DNA of 64,000 nt, taken from Emcibacter sp. (GTDB lineage: Bacteria > Pseudomonadota > Alphaproteobacteria > Sphingomonadales > Emcibacteraceae). Shown piece after piece: positions 16,888-26,241 of the stretch (positions within the stretch are counted from its first letter, which is position 1; each line of letters begins with the position of its first letter). The position numbers were made by a program, and so were the translations under genes. Under the pieces are notes generated by a model that saw nothing but the letters and a program-made list of their open reading frames with translations, ran no database searches and had not been told where the DNA came from. Where the stretch lies: positions 372,001 to 436,000 of the forward strand of contig JAJFIQ010000026.1 of the NCBI GenBank assembly GCA_021774785.1, read 5' to 3'.

Positions 16888-17911
16888 TGACATAACCCAA
16901 TATGCCCAAGCTTAATACCCAAAATACCATATAAAATATCATAGCTCGTTTGGCCTTCTTCTTCTCATACCATGTGCGGGGCTGCACACCTTTGAACAAA
17001 AACACCAGCTTTGCCGACAGATTAACGCAGACAATATTCACCGCCAGCAATAACGCCGCCCCCAAAGCCAGGTCATAATGGCCTGCACCAAGCATAATAC
17101 CAATTGTCGCCCCCGGCGGCAAAAGAGCCACCGCTACCATAACACCCACCAGAACACTTGATATACCGCTGGCCAGTGACAGGACGGCCGCCGCCCCGGA
17201 CACCAGCGCCAAAGCAATACTGTCAAATCCAACCACGGTACGGGCTAGAAGTTCATCGCCGCCCAGCTCATCTGGCCAGTAGGTTCCCCAGACAAAGCCT
17301 AATGAATAGCTTAACAACATGGCTATCAGGAAACCAATAACCATAGTTTTCAGCGCATTACCCATCAATTCCAGATCACCAAGCGCCGTGGATAGGGCAA
17401 GGGCAAGGTTAGGCCCCAACAGCGGCGCAATAACCATGGCGCCAATGACCACTGCAACATTATTTTCAATCAAGCCAATGCCCGCAACAATCGTAGAAAA
17501 GATCACCAGCAGGATATAACTGTTACTGGTTTCGGCCCCGCGCGATACATCGGCATAAAGCTCGTCCCGACTAACGCCGGAAAAGGCTTTGGCGGTTTTG
17601 GATTTTTTGCCGTTTTCCCTGCCCTGTACCGGATCGGCGGTTGTCCGGGTTTCGGTCTTGATTTTTTCTGTTGGTTTGGGCAGGATCGCCTCCACCGGCT
17701 GTAACACAATGCGTATGATCTGGTTTTTCAGGAAAAGCTCCTGCAGCCGGTCCGTAACATCCTGCGTATCCTGCGTTCTGACCAGTATGGCGTGGCTAAG
17801 CCCATCAGGCCCCACGGGCCAGGTGTCAATGGTGTTAGTGATCAACTTGACCTTCTGAGCCAGATCGCCAGCCCCTTTTCGGATATGTATCTGAATTATT
17901 CTGTGACTCAT
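16868..17911 (-). CDS. DUF389 (TIGR00341-type) membrane protein
   Basis: This 347-residue protein has a soluble N-terminal domain of about 110 residues that begins MSHRIIQIHIRKGAGD, a linker rich in Lys and Thr, and a multi-span DUF389 membrane domain. Diagnostic segments are ASGAETSNSYILLV-like text (SRGAETSNSYILL), GIGLIENNVAVVIGAMVIAP and LGPNLALALSTALGD. The membrane domain is typical of a widespread family with no established function. It is transcribed toward the moeA group and overlaps it by 20 bases. Its start is 40 bases from the divergent FAD oxidase gene. Confidence 0.88.
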   Translation of the reverse strand: MSHRIIQIHIRKGAGDLAQKVKLITNTIDTWPVGPDGLSHAILVRTQDTQDVTDRLQELFLKNQIIRIVLQPVEAILPKPTEKIKTETRTTADPVQGRENGKKSKTAKAFSGVSRDELYADVSRGAETSNSYILLVIFSTIVAGIGLIENNVAVVIGAMVIAPLLGPNLALALSTALGDLELMGNALKTMVIGFLIAMLLSYSLGFVWGTYWPDELGGDELLARTVVGFDSIALALVSGAAAVLSLASGISSVLVGVMVAVALLPPGATIGIMLGAGHYDLALGAALLLAVNIVCVNLSAKLVFLFKGVQPRTWYEKKKAKRAMIFYMVFWVLSLGILGYVIILRNV

Positions 17912-17951
17912 TTAATCCCCTTCCATATTGTATATAGCATAGAATATTTTA

Positions 17952-19346
17952 ATGGGATATGCTTTAGCCATGAGTGAAAATCTAGATAAACTTTTGGAAA
18001 AGCTAAAGCCCCTTCTGGGTGACCGCTTAAGCGTTGCACAGGCGGTGCGCCAGCATCATGGCGAGGAAATGACTCACTATGATGTCTGTCTGCCCGATGC
18101 GGTCGCCTTTCCAGAAAGCACGGAAGAAGTGAGCCAGATCGTGACCCTGTGTCATGCCCATGATATTCCTGTCATACCCTACGGCGCCGGAACCGCGCTT
18201 GAGGGACATTTTCTGGCTGTACAAGGTGGAATCACGCTGGATTTCAGCCGTATGAACCGCATTATCGATATTAAGCCCCAGGATATGGACTGCACGGTTG
18301 AAGCCGGGGTCACCCGCATGCAGCTCAATCAGGAAATCCGTCATACAGGATTATTCTTCCCCATTGACCCCGGTGCAAATGCCACCCTTGGCGGCATGAC
18401 GTCAACACGGGCATCTGGCACCAACGCGGTTCGCTACGGCACCATGCGGGAAAATGTCATTTCTCTGAAAGCTGTCATGGCCGACGGCACGATTATCACA
18501 ACCGGCAGTCGGGCCAAGAAATCCGCTGCCGGTTATGACCTGACCCGACTTCTTGTTGGGTCTGAAGGAACGCTGGCTATTATCACGGAAATCACCGTCA
18601 GGCTGTACGGCATGCCCGAAGCCATGTCAGCCGCCGTCTGCCCCTTTAATAGTCTTGAAGGAACGGTGGATACGGTGGTTGACGTCATTCAGATGGGTAT
18701 TCCCATTGCCCGCATAGAATTGATTGATGACTTTCTGGTGGACCTCATCAACCGTTTTTCCGGTCTTGATTATCCGGTGGAACCTACGTTGTTCATGGAA
18801 TTTCATGGCAGTGAAAATGCGGTGCAGGAACAGGCGGAAGTGGTTGAAGAAATTGCCATATCCCACGGCGGGCATGGTTTTAAATGGGCAACCCAACCCG
18901 AAGACCGCACCAGATTATGGCAAGCCCGCCATGATGGTTTCCTGTCAGTACGCGCCGCTTTTCCCGGCAAGGATTTCTGGGTTACCGATGTCTGCGTGCC
19001 CATATCCCGGCTGGCTGAATGCATCAGTGAAACCCGCGAAGACATCAAAGACGCCGACATTATAGCCCCGCTTGTGGGTCATGTTGGCGACGGAAATTTT
19101 CACCTGACCATCCCTTATAACAAAAATGATCCACAGGATGTGGAAATGATTGAGCAGATAAATGCACGGCTTGTAGAACGGGCAATCCGCATGGATGGCA
19201 CCTCAACCGGTGAGCATGGTATCGGCATTGGCAAAAAGAAATATATGGCTCTGGAACATGGCCCGGCACTGGACTTTATGAAGTTCATAAAGAAGTCACT
19301 GGATCCGAAAAATATTCTTAACCCCGGTAAAATATTTGATTTATAG
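17952..19346 (+). CDS. FAD-linked oxidase, D-lactate dehydrogenase (cytochrome)/glycolate oxidase type
   Basis: This is a 464-residue PCMH-fold flavoenzyme. FAD-binding segments are visible at IPYGAGTALEGH (near residue 75) and at GGMTSTRASGTNAVRYGTM (near 145). The C-terminal FAD-oxidase domain has HVGDGNFHL and TGEHGIGIGKKKYM, the signature of the D-lactate dehydrogenase/GlcD group. The likely reaction is oxidation of D-lactate or another 2-hydroxy acid with electrons passed to quinone or cytochrome c. It stands alone, without GlcE/GlcF partners, which favours the single-subunit D-lactate dehydrogenase type. A start at 17970 (MSENLDK) is an equally good alternative to 17952. Confidence 0.88.
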   Translation: MGYALAMSENLDKLLEKLKPLLGDRLSVAQAVRQHHGEEMTHYDVCLPDAVAFPESTEEVSQIVTLCHAHDIPVIPYGAGTALEGHFLAVQGGITLDFSRMNRIIDIKPQDMDCTVEAGVTRMQLNQEIRHTGLFFPIDPGANATLGGMTSTRASGTNAVRYGTMRENVISLKAVMADGTIITTGSRAKKSAAGYDLTRLLVGSEGTLAIITEITVRLYGMPEAMSAAVCPFNSLEGTVDTVVDVIQMGIPIARIELIDDFLVDLINRFSGLDYPVEPTLFMEFHGSENAVQEQAEVVEEIAISHGGHGFKWATQPEDRTRLWQARHDGFLSVRAAFPGKDFWVTDVCVPISRLAECISETREDIKDADIIAPLVGHVGDGNFHLTIPYNKNDPQDVEMIEQINARLVERAIRMDGTSTGEHGIGIGKKKYMALEHGPALDFMKFIKKSLDPKNILNPGKIFDL

Positions 19347-19380
19347 CCGGTAATTCTCTGATTTATAGAAAGGACGTCTC

Positions 19381-19767
19381 ATGGCTAATAAATCTGATCA
19401 GGAATGGAAAGATGAACTGGATGAGGGTCAATATCTTGTGTCCCGCTGCGGTGGTACAGAACAGGCTTTTACCGGAAAATATTGGAATCATAAAAAAGGG
19501 GGCACCTATGTTTGTGTATGTTGCGCAACGCCTCTGTTTAGCTCAAAAACCAAATATAACAGTGGTAGTGGCTGGCCAAGCTTTTACGATGTGATTGCCA
19601 AAGATAATATAAAAATAAACAGCGATACATCGCTCGCCATGGTCCGGGAAGAGGCCGTCTGCGCCAGCTGTGACGCCCATCTGGGTCACCTCTTTCCCGA
19701 CGGGCCGGAACCTACGGGACTGCGCTATTGTATCAATTCCGCCTCACTGGATTTCGTGGGCGATTAA
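19381..19767 (+). CDS. msrB: Peptide-methionine (R)-S-oxide reductase
   Basis: MsrB repairs the R form of methionine sulfoxide in proteins. The 128-residue protein has both zinc-binding pairs (C45-x2-C48 in CVCC, and CASC near residue 94), the substrate-pocket segment SGSGWPSF, and the catalytic cysteine C117 in RYCINSASL. A ribosome-binding site AAAGGACG lies 5-12 bases before the ATG. It is probably co-transcribed with the FAD oxidase (34-base gap). Its 3' end overlaps the convergent kinase-like gene by 24 bases. Confidence 0.96.
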   Translation: MANKSDQEWKDELDEGQYLVSRCGGTEQAFTGKYWNHKKGGTYVCVCCATPLFSSKTKYNSGSGWPSFYDVIAKDNIKINSDTSLAMVREEAVCASCDAHLGHLFPDGPEPTGLRYCINSASLDFVGD

Positions 19768-21957
19768 ATCTTTCAAATGAGCCGTAACCTTTCTTCCCAT
19801 TTCACTGATGGGTGGAAAGATTTCCGAGATTTCATCGAATTTGGCATCCAGACTCAATTTTTCTATTTTCCCTGCCATTTCTCCTATCTGCATGGCACCA
19901 ATCTGCATACTGCAGGATTTCATAGAATGGGCCTCACGGCGCAGGGTTGATGCATCTTTAGAGCTTATGGCTTGTGATATGGCAGGAACCGCTTCATCCG
20001 CCATTTTGATATAACTTTCCAATATAGGAATATAACTTTCGCCTGTCATAGATTTAAGCACATCAAGCACATCCGGCTCTATGAGGCGGGTTCTGCGTTC
20101 TTCTTGCTTTATTTTATCTTTACTGACCTTCTCTGCCATAATGGATGTCAACCATCGGGACATGATATCAATCATCATTTCCGGCTGGACGGGCTTAGCA
20201 ATATAATCATCCATGCCTGCGGCAAGGCATTTTTCCTCATCCCCCCGCATAGCATTGGCGGTGAATGCTATTATTGGCGTATGTTTCAGAGCATTCTTCT
20301 TCTCGTAATCGATAATTATTCCTGTGGCCTTATAACCATCCATTTCCGGCATCACGCAATCCATCAGTATAAGGTCAAAATCCTGTTGCTTGACAAGCGT
20401 CACCGCCTCTAGCCCATTACCGGCTGACGTTACCAGACAGCCTTGATTGGTCAGTATTTTACGGGTCACCATCTGATTAACGCTGTTATCTTCCACCAGC
20501 AATATTTGCACGCCTTCATAATGCAGGTTTTCTTTCTGGGCGGACTTCCTATAGCTGTTCTTTTGCCGTAATATCTGACGTGTTATAAGCGGCATGGGAA
20601 TATTTTTTTGTTTGGCCGACCATATGGCAGAAAGGGTCCGAATAACCTCTGACCCCGCTACAGGTTTTAGCAAATATCCCTCAAAGCCAACTTCTTCAAC
20701 CCATTTACAGTCCCCCTTTACCGGTGACGATGCGATCAGTATCATAGAAATATCGCTGATTTCTTCATGGCTTCTTATGGCATGAGCCAGTTCAAGGCCA
20801 TCCATGCCCGCCATAAGATAATCAATTACCGCCACATCATAGGGAAAGCTGTTCCGGGCCGCTGATAACAGGATATTCAACGCCTCAGCGCCGGAATTTA
20901 CCAACTTTACTTTCATTTTTCTGGCTAAGAGCTGTTCTTCTGTAATTTTACAGGCAATCCTGTTGTCATCCACCACCAATGTACGTATGCCGGACAGGTC
21001 ACAATCATAATTAATCTCTCTGGGGGTTTCTTTGCTGATGTTACGCATAAGCTTCAAATCAAAAGAAAAAACCGACCCCACACCGGGGGTGCTCTCAACC
21101 CGGATTTCACCCCCCATCATTTCAACAAATTCTCGGGAAAGGGCGAGGCCTAAAATCGTACCCCCAAAATCCCTTGTACCGGGACTAAAAGCATCTGTTC
21201 CGGCCCGTTTGTCGAATTTATTGAAAATATGGGCCTGTTTGATATCTTCTATACCGATGCCGGTATCTTCCACAACCACATGGAATGTCACCTCATTATT
21301 ATTGGTTTCTCCAGTCGCCTCCACATTGATCAGCACATGCCCTGCATGAGTATATTTTAAAGCATTGTTGGTCAGATTAAGAATGATCTGGTGTATTCGG
21401 CCCGGATCCCCCAAAACATATCGCGGCGTATGGGGGGCATAACGCAGGATAAGCTCAACATCTTTCTCCTGTGCCTTGAGGGCCAGCAGTTTCGCTACTT
21501 CTTCCATCAGGGCCTGAAGATCAAAAGGAATAATTTCAAGAGCCATCCCGCCGGCCTCTATTCGGGAGAAATCCAGAATATCATTGAACAGATCCAGCAG
21601 ACTATCCGCCGCCTTTGCAACCGTCCCCGCATAAGCGCGCTGTTCCGCAGCAAGTTTACTTTCCAGCAATAGATTAGTCATACCGATGATGCCGTTCATG
21701 GGCGTTCTTATTTCGCGGGACATGTTGGCAAGGAAATCCAATTTTAATTCCGTAGTCTCATTGGTACGCTCGATGGCTTCTTTTCTGGTAATAACAAGCG
21801 TCTTTTCCAATGATTTAAGCCGTTTGTTTTGTCTCAAATAACCAAACAGCACCCCCATAAAAGCAATCATTAAACTAGCCCCTACTGTTCCTTCAAACAG
21901 GGAGACCCCAGTTATAATATTCAAAATAATATCCTCCTTAACTATAGCAGCCGACAA
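19744..21957 (-). CDS. Hybrid histidine-kinase-like protein with mutated H-box (TM-HisKA-HATPase-REC-REC-HPt)
   Basis: The 737 residues run: one N-terminal membrane span (about 20-40), HisKA (about 70-135), HATPase_c (about 180-300), two receiver domains (about 325-440 and 475-590), and a C-terminal HPt (about 640-730). The phospho-accepting His of the H-box is replaced by Arg81 (MSREIRTPMNG; codon CGC at 21715-21717). The G2 box is also altered (GGTILGLAL for the usual GTGLGLA). The N-box and DTGIGI are kept, both receiver Asp residues are present (AVIDYLMAGMDG, LILMDCVMPEMDG), and the HPt His is present (AHSMKS). So it probably cannot autophosphorylate and may act as a phosphorelay hub or in a heterodimer. 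It is 92 bases downstream of the TadE/G genes, same strand. Confidence 0.9.
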   Translation of the reverse strand: MSAAIVKEDIILNIITGVSLFEGTVGASLMIAFMGVLFGYLRQNKRLKSLEKTLVITRKEAIERTNETTELKLDFLANMSREIRTPMNGIIGMTNLLLESKLAAEQRAYAGTVAKAADSLLDLFNDILDFSRIEAGGMALEIIPFDLQALMEEVAKLLALKAQEKDVELILRYAPHTPRYVLGDPGRIHQIILNLTNNALKYTHAGHVLINVEATGETNNNEVTFHVVVEDTGIGIEDIKQAHIFNKFDKRAGTDAFSPGTRDFGGTILGLALSREFVEMMGGEIRVESTPGVGSVFSFDLKLMRNISKETPREINYDCDLSGIRTLVVDDNRIACKITEEQLLARKMKVKLVNSGAEALNILLSAARNSFPYDVAVIDYLMAGMDGLELAHAIRSHEEISDISMILIASSPVKGDCKWVEEVGFEGYLLKPVAGSEVIRTLSAIWSAKQKNIPMPLITRQILRQKNSYRKSAQKENLHYEGVQILLVEDNSVNQMVTRKILTNQGCLVTSAGNGLEAVTLVKQQDFDLILMDCVMPEMDGYKATGIIIDYEKKNALKHTPIIAFTANAMRGDEEKCLAAGMDDYIAKPVQPEMMIDIMSRWLTSIMAEKVSKDKIKQEERRTRLIEPDVLDVLKSMTGESYIPILESYIKMADEAVPAISQAISSKDASTLRREAHSMKSCSMQIGAMQIGEMAGKIEKLSLDAKFDEISEIFPPISEMGRKVTAHLKDLIAHEIQ

Positions 21958-22049
21958 TAATGGCTCTTAAGTTTAGTATATTAGGATATAATGAATTACT
22001 GTTCTTAACAGAGAGTAAATAGCGGAAGAAGTCTTATGAATATTTTATT

Positions 22050-22490
22050 TTACTGAACCAGAAAAGATTTCGATTCACCGGTCATAGTGAAGGTAGAGCC
22101 TGGCATAAGGGGCATTATCATAGAGTATGAATAATCAATGGTCACATTAACCGTCTTCGTCTGATCTGCCGGGTCAACGATTACGCTGATATCAAAATTT
22201 GATATTTTGCTCTCATCAATCATAATAAAACTATCTTTAGCTGCGCTTTTTATACCCTGCTTTACAGTGGTAATATAATCAGCATTCAGATTACCCACGT
22301 CAAAATTCACCATGGCATAGCGTGTTGCCTCACCGGCTGAATAATGCAGTATACCCTGTGTAAAAAGTATCAGGGCAAATTCAAAAAAGCCAAATGTCAT
22401 AAATAAAATAATCGGGGCTGCAAAGGCAAATTCCAGCGCAGTGGCACCGCGGGGGTTTTTCCTGATCTTTCTAAGTAAACCCTTAAACAT
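22050..22490 (-). CDS. TadE-like pseudopilin
   Basis: This 146-residue protein has the TadE signature: a basic start (MFKGLLRKIRKNPRG), then ATALEFAFAAPIILFMTFGFF, in which the Glu after the short lead is characteristic of Tad pseudopilins, followed by one membrane span. The rest is predicted to be extracytoplasmic. It is the last of three co-directional Tad-type genes (16 bases from the one before). No Tad ATPase, platform or secretin gene is in the window, so this is either an accessory set or an orphan minor-pilin cluster. Confidence 0.85.
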   Translation of the reverse strand: MFKGLLRKIRKNPRGATALEFAFAAPIILFMTFGFFEFALILFTQGILHYSAGEATRYAMVNFDVGNLNADYITTVKQGIKSAAKDSFIMIDESKISNFDISVIVDPADQTKTVNVTIDYSYSMIMPLMPGSTFTMTGESKSFLVQ

Positions 22491-22506
22491 GGGCGCCGTC
22501 CTTTGC

Positions 22507-22959
22507 TTAATTTAATTTTACTGTCGTGGTTTCTGTTATGGGAAAACTTGACATAAACCAGTCATAATTGAAAAAAGGCGTTGTGTAATCTTCCCTGACC
22601 GTGACATTAACAAAAGCGCTTATATTCTCATCGGCGCAGTCGACGGTACATAATTGCTTTACCGCAAAACACATACAATATAGCTCCACATTAACGCTCG
22701 TCGATTGTGTCATCGTATCGCCCAATGAATTATTCACGGCTGAGGTAATTCTCGTTACATCACCCTGTGCCGGTTTGCGGACAAGGGCATATTGCGCCCC
22801 GGCCTTTGCCGCATTGGCTATTTCCATTTTGCGCACAAACATGGACCCCATATCAAGGGAACCCACAATCATTAACATGATCACAGGCATCATCATCGCC
22901 AGTTCCACCAGTGACGCGCCCTTGGTCGATGCGGCAAGTCTTTTAAACAAATGCTTCAT
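22507..22959 (-). CDS. TadE/TadF-like pseudopilin
   Basis: This 150-residue protein has a Tad-type N-terminus: basic residues, then KGASLVELAMMMPVIMLMIV with Glu at the pseudopilin position and a single membrane span. The external part contains five cysteines within about 17 residues (around CMCFAVKQLCTVDC), which could form disulfides. It lies between the TadG-like gene (4-base gap) and a second TadE-like gene. Confidence 0.85.
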   Translation of the reverse strand: MKHLFKRLAASTKGASLVELAMMMPVIMLMIVGSLDMGSMFVRKMEIANAAKAGAQYALVRKPAQGDVTRITSAVNNSLGDTMTQSTSVNVELYCMCFAVKQLCTVDCADENISAFVNVTVREDYTTPFFNYDWFMSSFPITETTTVKLN

Positions 22960-22963
22960 GGCA

Positions 22964-24265
22964 TCATTCCTCTAATGTGACAATTGTTCTGGCAATGGTT
23001 CCCTCATCAATGCCAACCGCAGCACAGTCTGACTGGTCATTCACAAGGGCCGAATTACCAGAAAATGTTACTTTGTTGCCGATGAGCAGCAAACAACCAG
23101 ATACGCCTGCCGTTCCCCCACTGAAGACTAATTCTTGTGATGGAAAATATACCGCACCCTTAAGATTCATGTCAGCACCGCCTAGAAAAGTATTTGAACC
23201 ATCTGCATAAACCGCATTGGGATCCTGAAAAAATACAATACCTGACCAGTAACCAGTACTTGGTGCCGCCAGATTTAGATCAGCACCGGCTCTTATCTTT
23301 ATTGTAGCAATCTCAGCAATGGTTGGTCCCGTCAATACTATCGTAACATCTGTACCCGTTACTGTTGTTCCACTGCCAACATTGAACTCTCCACCATCAA
23401 TGATATATACACCTGGCTCGAATGTAACGTCAGCACCGGCCCCAAAAATCATTCCATCACAATATCTGCCAGGAGTCAAAATATGCGTTCCACCGTTAAC
23501 CCTTAATCGTGTTTCAGCACAGGTTGAAGGGCTCGCAGGTACTTGTAGGTCACGGCCATCTGGTCCATAGGGATCAGTTGATCTTTGGGAAAAAGGTTGA
23601 ATGGGGTTTGGGGTGTCCAATGTCGCATTGGACCCTTCAAATATATCGCCGTAAGACTGCGCGGATGGGTCGGCGCTCAAACTTGCCGTACCATTAAGAT
23701 ATATGGATTCACTGCTATTTGAATTGGACGCGACACCACAGTTTATATCAACATCAGATGTTCCAGAAAATTCCAATGCCCGGTCACGGGTATCATCAAG
23801 CGCCAGAATACAATGTTCTCCACTGGTTAAAATAGCTGCCGTGGCACTGGTTTCAATGATTGTTCTTCCCAAACCTAGCATAGCCGTAAACATACGATCA
23901 CCGGGGCGGCTTACGGTGACCATGACATAATTGGCCAGCCCAGCATAAGCACCGGTCGTGGGTGGTGAAGATACCACAATGGTATTATAACCCCCTGTAT
24001 GGAAATTATTCTGTCCCGCATCCGCCGTGGCGGCAATCAAAATTTCCTGTTCCGTTTGATCTTTAGATAAAGCATAAGCAGCTGTAATAGCAGAAGAATC
24101 AGCCACGGATTGTAATTGCCGTTTTTCCATAAACCATAATGTGGCATCAAAGCCAAGACCGGCGAAGCCCACAAATACAGGCATTATCAACGCAAAATAT
24201 AAAAGTGCCGCCCCAGAATCAGAATGTTTAAGTTTTAATAATATTTTATACAACTTATCACACAT
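22964..24265 (-). CDS. TadG-like pilus assembly protein with beta-helix-like C-domain
   Basis: This is a 433-residue protein. Residues about 12-60 form the Tad_N region: DSGAALLYFALIMPVFVGFA, one membrane span, then KRQLQSVADSSAITAAYAL, which is typical of TadG. The remaining part is rich in Gly, Thr, Ser and short beta repeats (for example GRYCDGMIFGAGADVTFEPGV), suggesting a right-handed beta-helix exported to the periplasm or surface. It contains several cysteines. It is first in the three-gene Tad-type operon and may also be co-transcribed with the kinase-like gene downstream. Confidence 0.85.
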   Translation of the reverse strand: MCDKLYKILLKLKHSDSGAALLYFALIMPVFVGFAGLGFDATLWFMEKRQLQSVADSSAITAAYALSKDQTEQEILIAATADAGQNNFHTGGYNTIVVSSPPTTGAYAGLANYVMVTVSRPGDRMFTAMLGLGRTIIETSATAAILTSGEHCILALDDTRDRALEFSGTSDVDINCGVASNSNSSESIYLNGTASLSADPSAQSYGDIFEGSNATLDTPNPIQPFSQRSTDPYGPDGRDLQVPASPSTCAETRLRVNGGTHILTPGRYCDGMIFGAGADVTFEPGVYIIDGGEFNVGSGTTVTGTDVTIVLTGPTIAEIATIKIRAGADLNLAAPSTGYWSGIVFFQDPNAVYADGSNTFLGGADMNLKGAVYFPSQELVFSGGTAGVSGCLLLIGNKVTFSGNSALVNDQSDCAAVGIDEGTIARTIVTLEE

Positions 24266-24375
24266 TGAATTTCTCTATCTTTATCTATCCAAACGTGCAT
24301 GATACTTCCGTTATTTGAAGAAATTATTAAGATTGAAAAAAGTTAGTCTTAAATTTAATTAAAATGTGACGTAAT

Positions 24376-24825
24376 TCAGATAGGTTGTTTTTTGATATTT
24401 ATCAGCATCCGTTTACACATGCTGATAAATAATTCTGTTTCCTCGCTGGTGAAGTCAGAAGTCAGATGGTTCTGATGCTGTAATATGATCGGAAAGATAT
24501 CATTGAAAAGCTGCTCACCCCTTTTGGTGAGAGAGATTTTCATGATCCTGTTATCTTCTTTGCGCGGCGTGCGTATTGCAATATTTTCAGCCACTAGTTT
24601 GTCAATTATCTGACTGGTCCCCGGCTGAGTTAAAGACGACAGGCGGGCCAGCTCACCAATATTCACGCCGCCGGAATAATGCAGCACGGCAATGGTTCTC
24701 CAGCGCGGTAAATTTATATCGTAGGGTTTAAGGTCCTTAACGATAACCGCATTTAATTCCGTTGTCAGGCGTCGAAAAAGATAGGGAATTATCTCAATCA
24801 GCGGTGATTCTTTATGTGATGTCAT
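24376..24825 (-). CDS. MarR-family transcription regulator
   Basis: This is a winged-helix regulator of 149 residues from ATG 24825 (MTSHKESPL). I prefer this start because GGAG lies five bases before it and it begins 11 bases after the stop of the aminotransferase gene; a longer reading to 24861 would overlap that gene. The HTH region reads NIGELARLSSLTQPGTSQIIDKLV and the wing has RKEDNRIMKISLT. It is downstream of, and probably co-transcribed with, the PLP aminotransferase, so it may control that gene. The ligand is unknown. Confidence 0.85.
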   Translation of the reverse strand: MTSHKESPLIEIIPYLFRRLTTELNAVIVKDLKPYDINLPRWRTIAVLHYSGGVNIGELARLSSLTQPGTSQIIDKLVAENIAIRTPRKEDNRIMKISLTKRGEQLFNDIFPIILQHQNHLTSDFTSEETELFISMCKRMLINIKKQPI

Positions 24826-24835
24826 GATCGCTCCG

Positions 24836-26074
24836 TCACAGCATTTGTTTTTGCAGATCAATCAGATAATCAATATCCTCTTCCGTATTGAAAAAATGCG
24901 TACAGACCCGCAAATTACCTACACCACCAAGGGCGCGCATGGAAATCTTAATTGGTCGCATACAGCGTCCCGGTGCCGCCGTCCGCTGAAAAAAGGCCAG
25001 ATCCTTGTCATAGTCGCCAGAGGTATAGGTTATCATGCCGTGGCGTTTTTTCGGGTCTGTGGGGCTTGTCACTTTCATGCCTATTTCCTGCAGCCTGTCT
25101 ATGGCATAGGTGCCCATACGCCTGACTCTGTCTTCCACATTATGAATACCTATTTTTTCATAAAATTTCAGGGTAGCGTTCCAGCCGAACAAAGCCGGTC
25201 CTATGGTCACATCCTGCGAGAATTGGTTGGCGTTTTTCACTGGCGGGTAATCCCAGCTTGAAAGCGTGTCATGATTGGGGTCGGCAAAAGGAATGCCCGG
25301 AATATCGGCCCAGATATAATTACGGAAACGGGCATCTATGCTGTCCATTACCGACCGCTTGATATAGAAGAAGCCTGCCCCTTCCGGCCCGCACTGCCAT
25401 TTATAGGCCCCGGTGATCATCATATCCACATCATCGTCTTTCACGTCGATATTGATGGCACCAAAAGCCTGTATGGCATCATCCAGCACCAAGGCACCCT
25501 TGGCATGGGCCATGCGGCATACCTCTTTCACATCAAAGGTAAATCCACAAAAAGCCGTGGTCCGATCAATCATGACAAGTTTGGTTTTCTCATCAATGAG
25601 CTTTTCCATATCCTCCATAAGAATCTCGCCATTCACATGCCTGACCATGCGCAGCTCAACCCCATACCTGCGGCTGATATCCTGCATGATATAAACTAGC
25701 GATGGATAAGACAGATCGGTGAAAACCACATTATCACCCGCTTCCCATTCCAGCATATTATACAGAATCAGGTTGGCGACGATGCTGGGTCGGTAACTGT
25801 TGGTTACCTCATCTTTATCAGCATTGATCATTCGTGCCGCCCGGGTAATACATTCGTCCCAACTGGCAATAAGAAAAGGATGTGAGGCCACATCGGCAAC
25901 CGGAATGTCCTCCATACGGCCCGCTTCGACCAAATCATAGAATTGCCGTGCGGCCTTAAGCCAGTAGTTGCCCGGTATCATCTGATCCCCGGCATTCAAA
26001 TATACCCAGTGATCCAGCAAGTTAAATTCGGATCTGATATCATCAATATGGTCATCAATATAATTCTGTTTCAT
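24836..26074 (-). CDS. Class V PLP-dependent aminotransferase family protein
   Basis: This 412-residue protein has fold type I features of class V enzymes (cysteine desulfurase, isopenicillin-N epimerase, kynureninase relatives). The predicted PLP lysine is in TGAYKWQCGPEG, and an acidic cofactor-binding segment reads ALVLDDAIQAFG. I cannot name the substrate; the sequence is closer to the epimerase/selenocysteine-lyase type than to NifS, as there is no mobile cysteine loop in the expected place. It is flanked by two MarR regulators, which suggests inducible catabolism or modification of an amino acid. Confidence 0.82.
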   Translation of the reverse strand: MKQNYIDDHIDDIRSEFNLLDHWVYLNAGDQMIPGNYWLKAARQFYDLVEAGRMEDIPVADVASHPFLIASWDECITRAARMINADKDEVTNSYRPSIVANLILYNMLEWEAGDNVVFTDLSYPSLVYIMQDISRRYGVELRMVRHVNGEILMEDMEKLIDEKTKLVMIDRTTAFCGFTFDVKEVCRMAHAKGALVLDDAIQAFGAINIDVKDDDVDMMITGAYKWQCGPEGAGFFYIKRSVMDSIDARFRNYIWADIPGIPFADPNHDTLSSWDYPPVKNANQFSQDVTIGPALFGWNATLKFYEKIGIHNVEDRVRRMGTYAIDRLQEIGMKVTSPTDPKKRHGMITYTSGDYDKDLAFFQRTAAPGRCMRPIKISMRALGGVGNLRVCTHFFNTEEDIDYLIDLQKQML

Positions 26075-26241
26075 GGTGTCGTTCCATTATCAACGTTAGT
26101 CATGTAATGATTATTCATATAATAATTAATATAATGCTCGGCAATGCTCGTCAATATTTATATTTCACCTGACTATGACAATATGATTTGAAAGAGGTCT
26201 TTTTCTTATAACAGGATGGCCGTATATAAATGCCGATGGCT

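Noticed and set aside
22001-22025. Short inverted repeat CTGTT-CTT-AACAG upstream of the kinase-like gene
   Set aside because: The stem is weak (5 pairs, few G/C) and has no clear role as terminator or operator.
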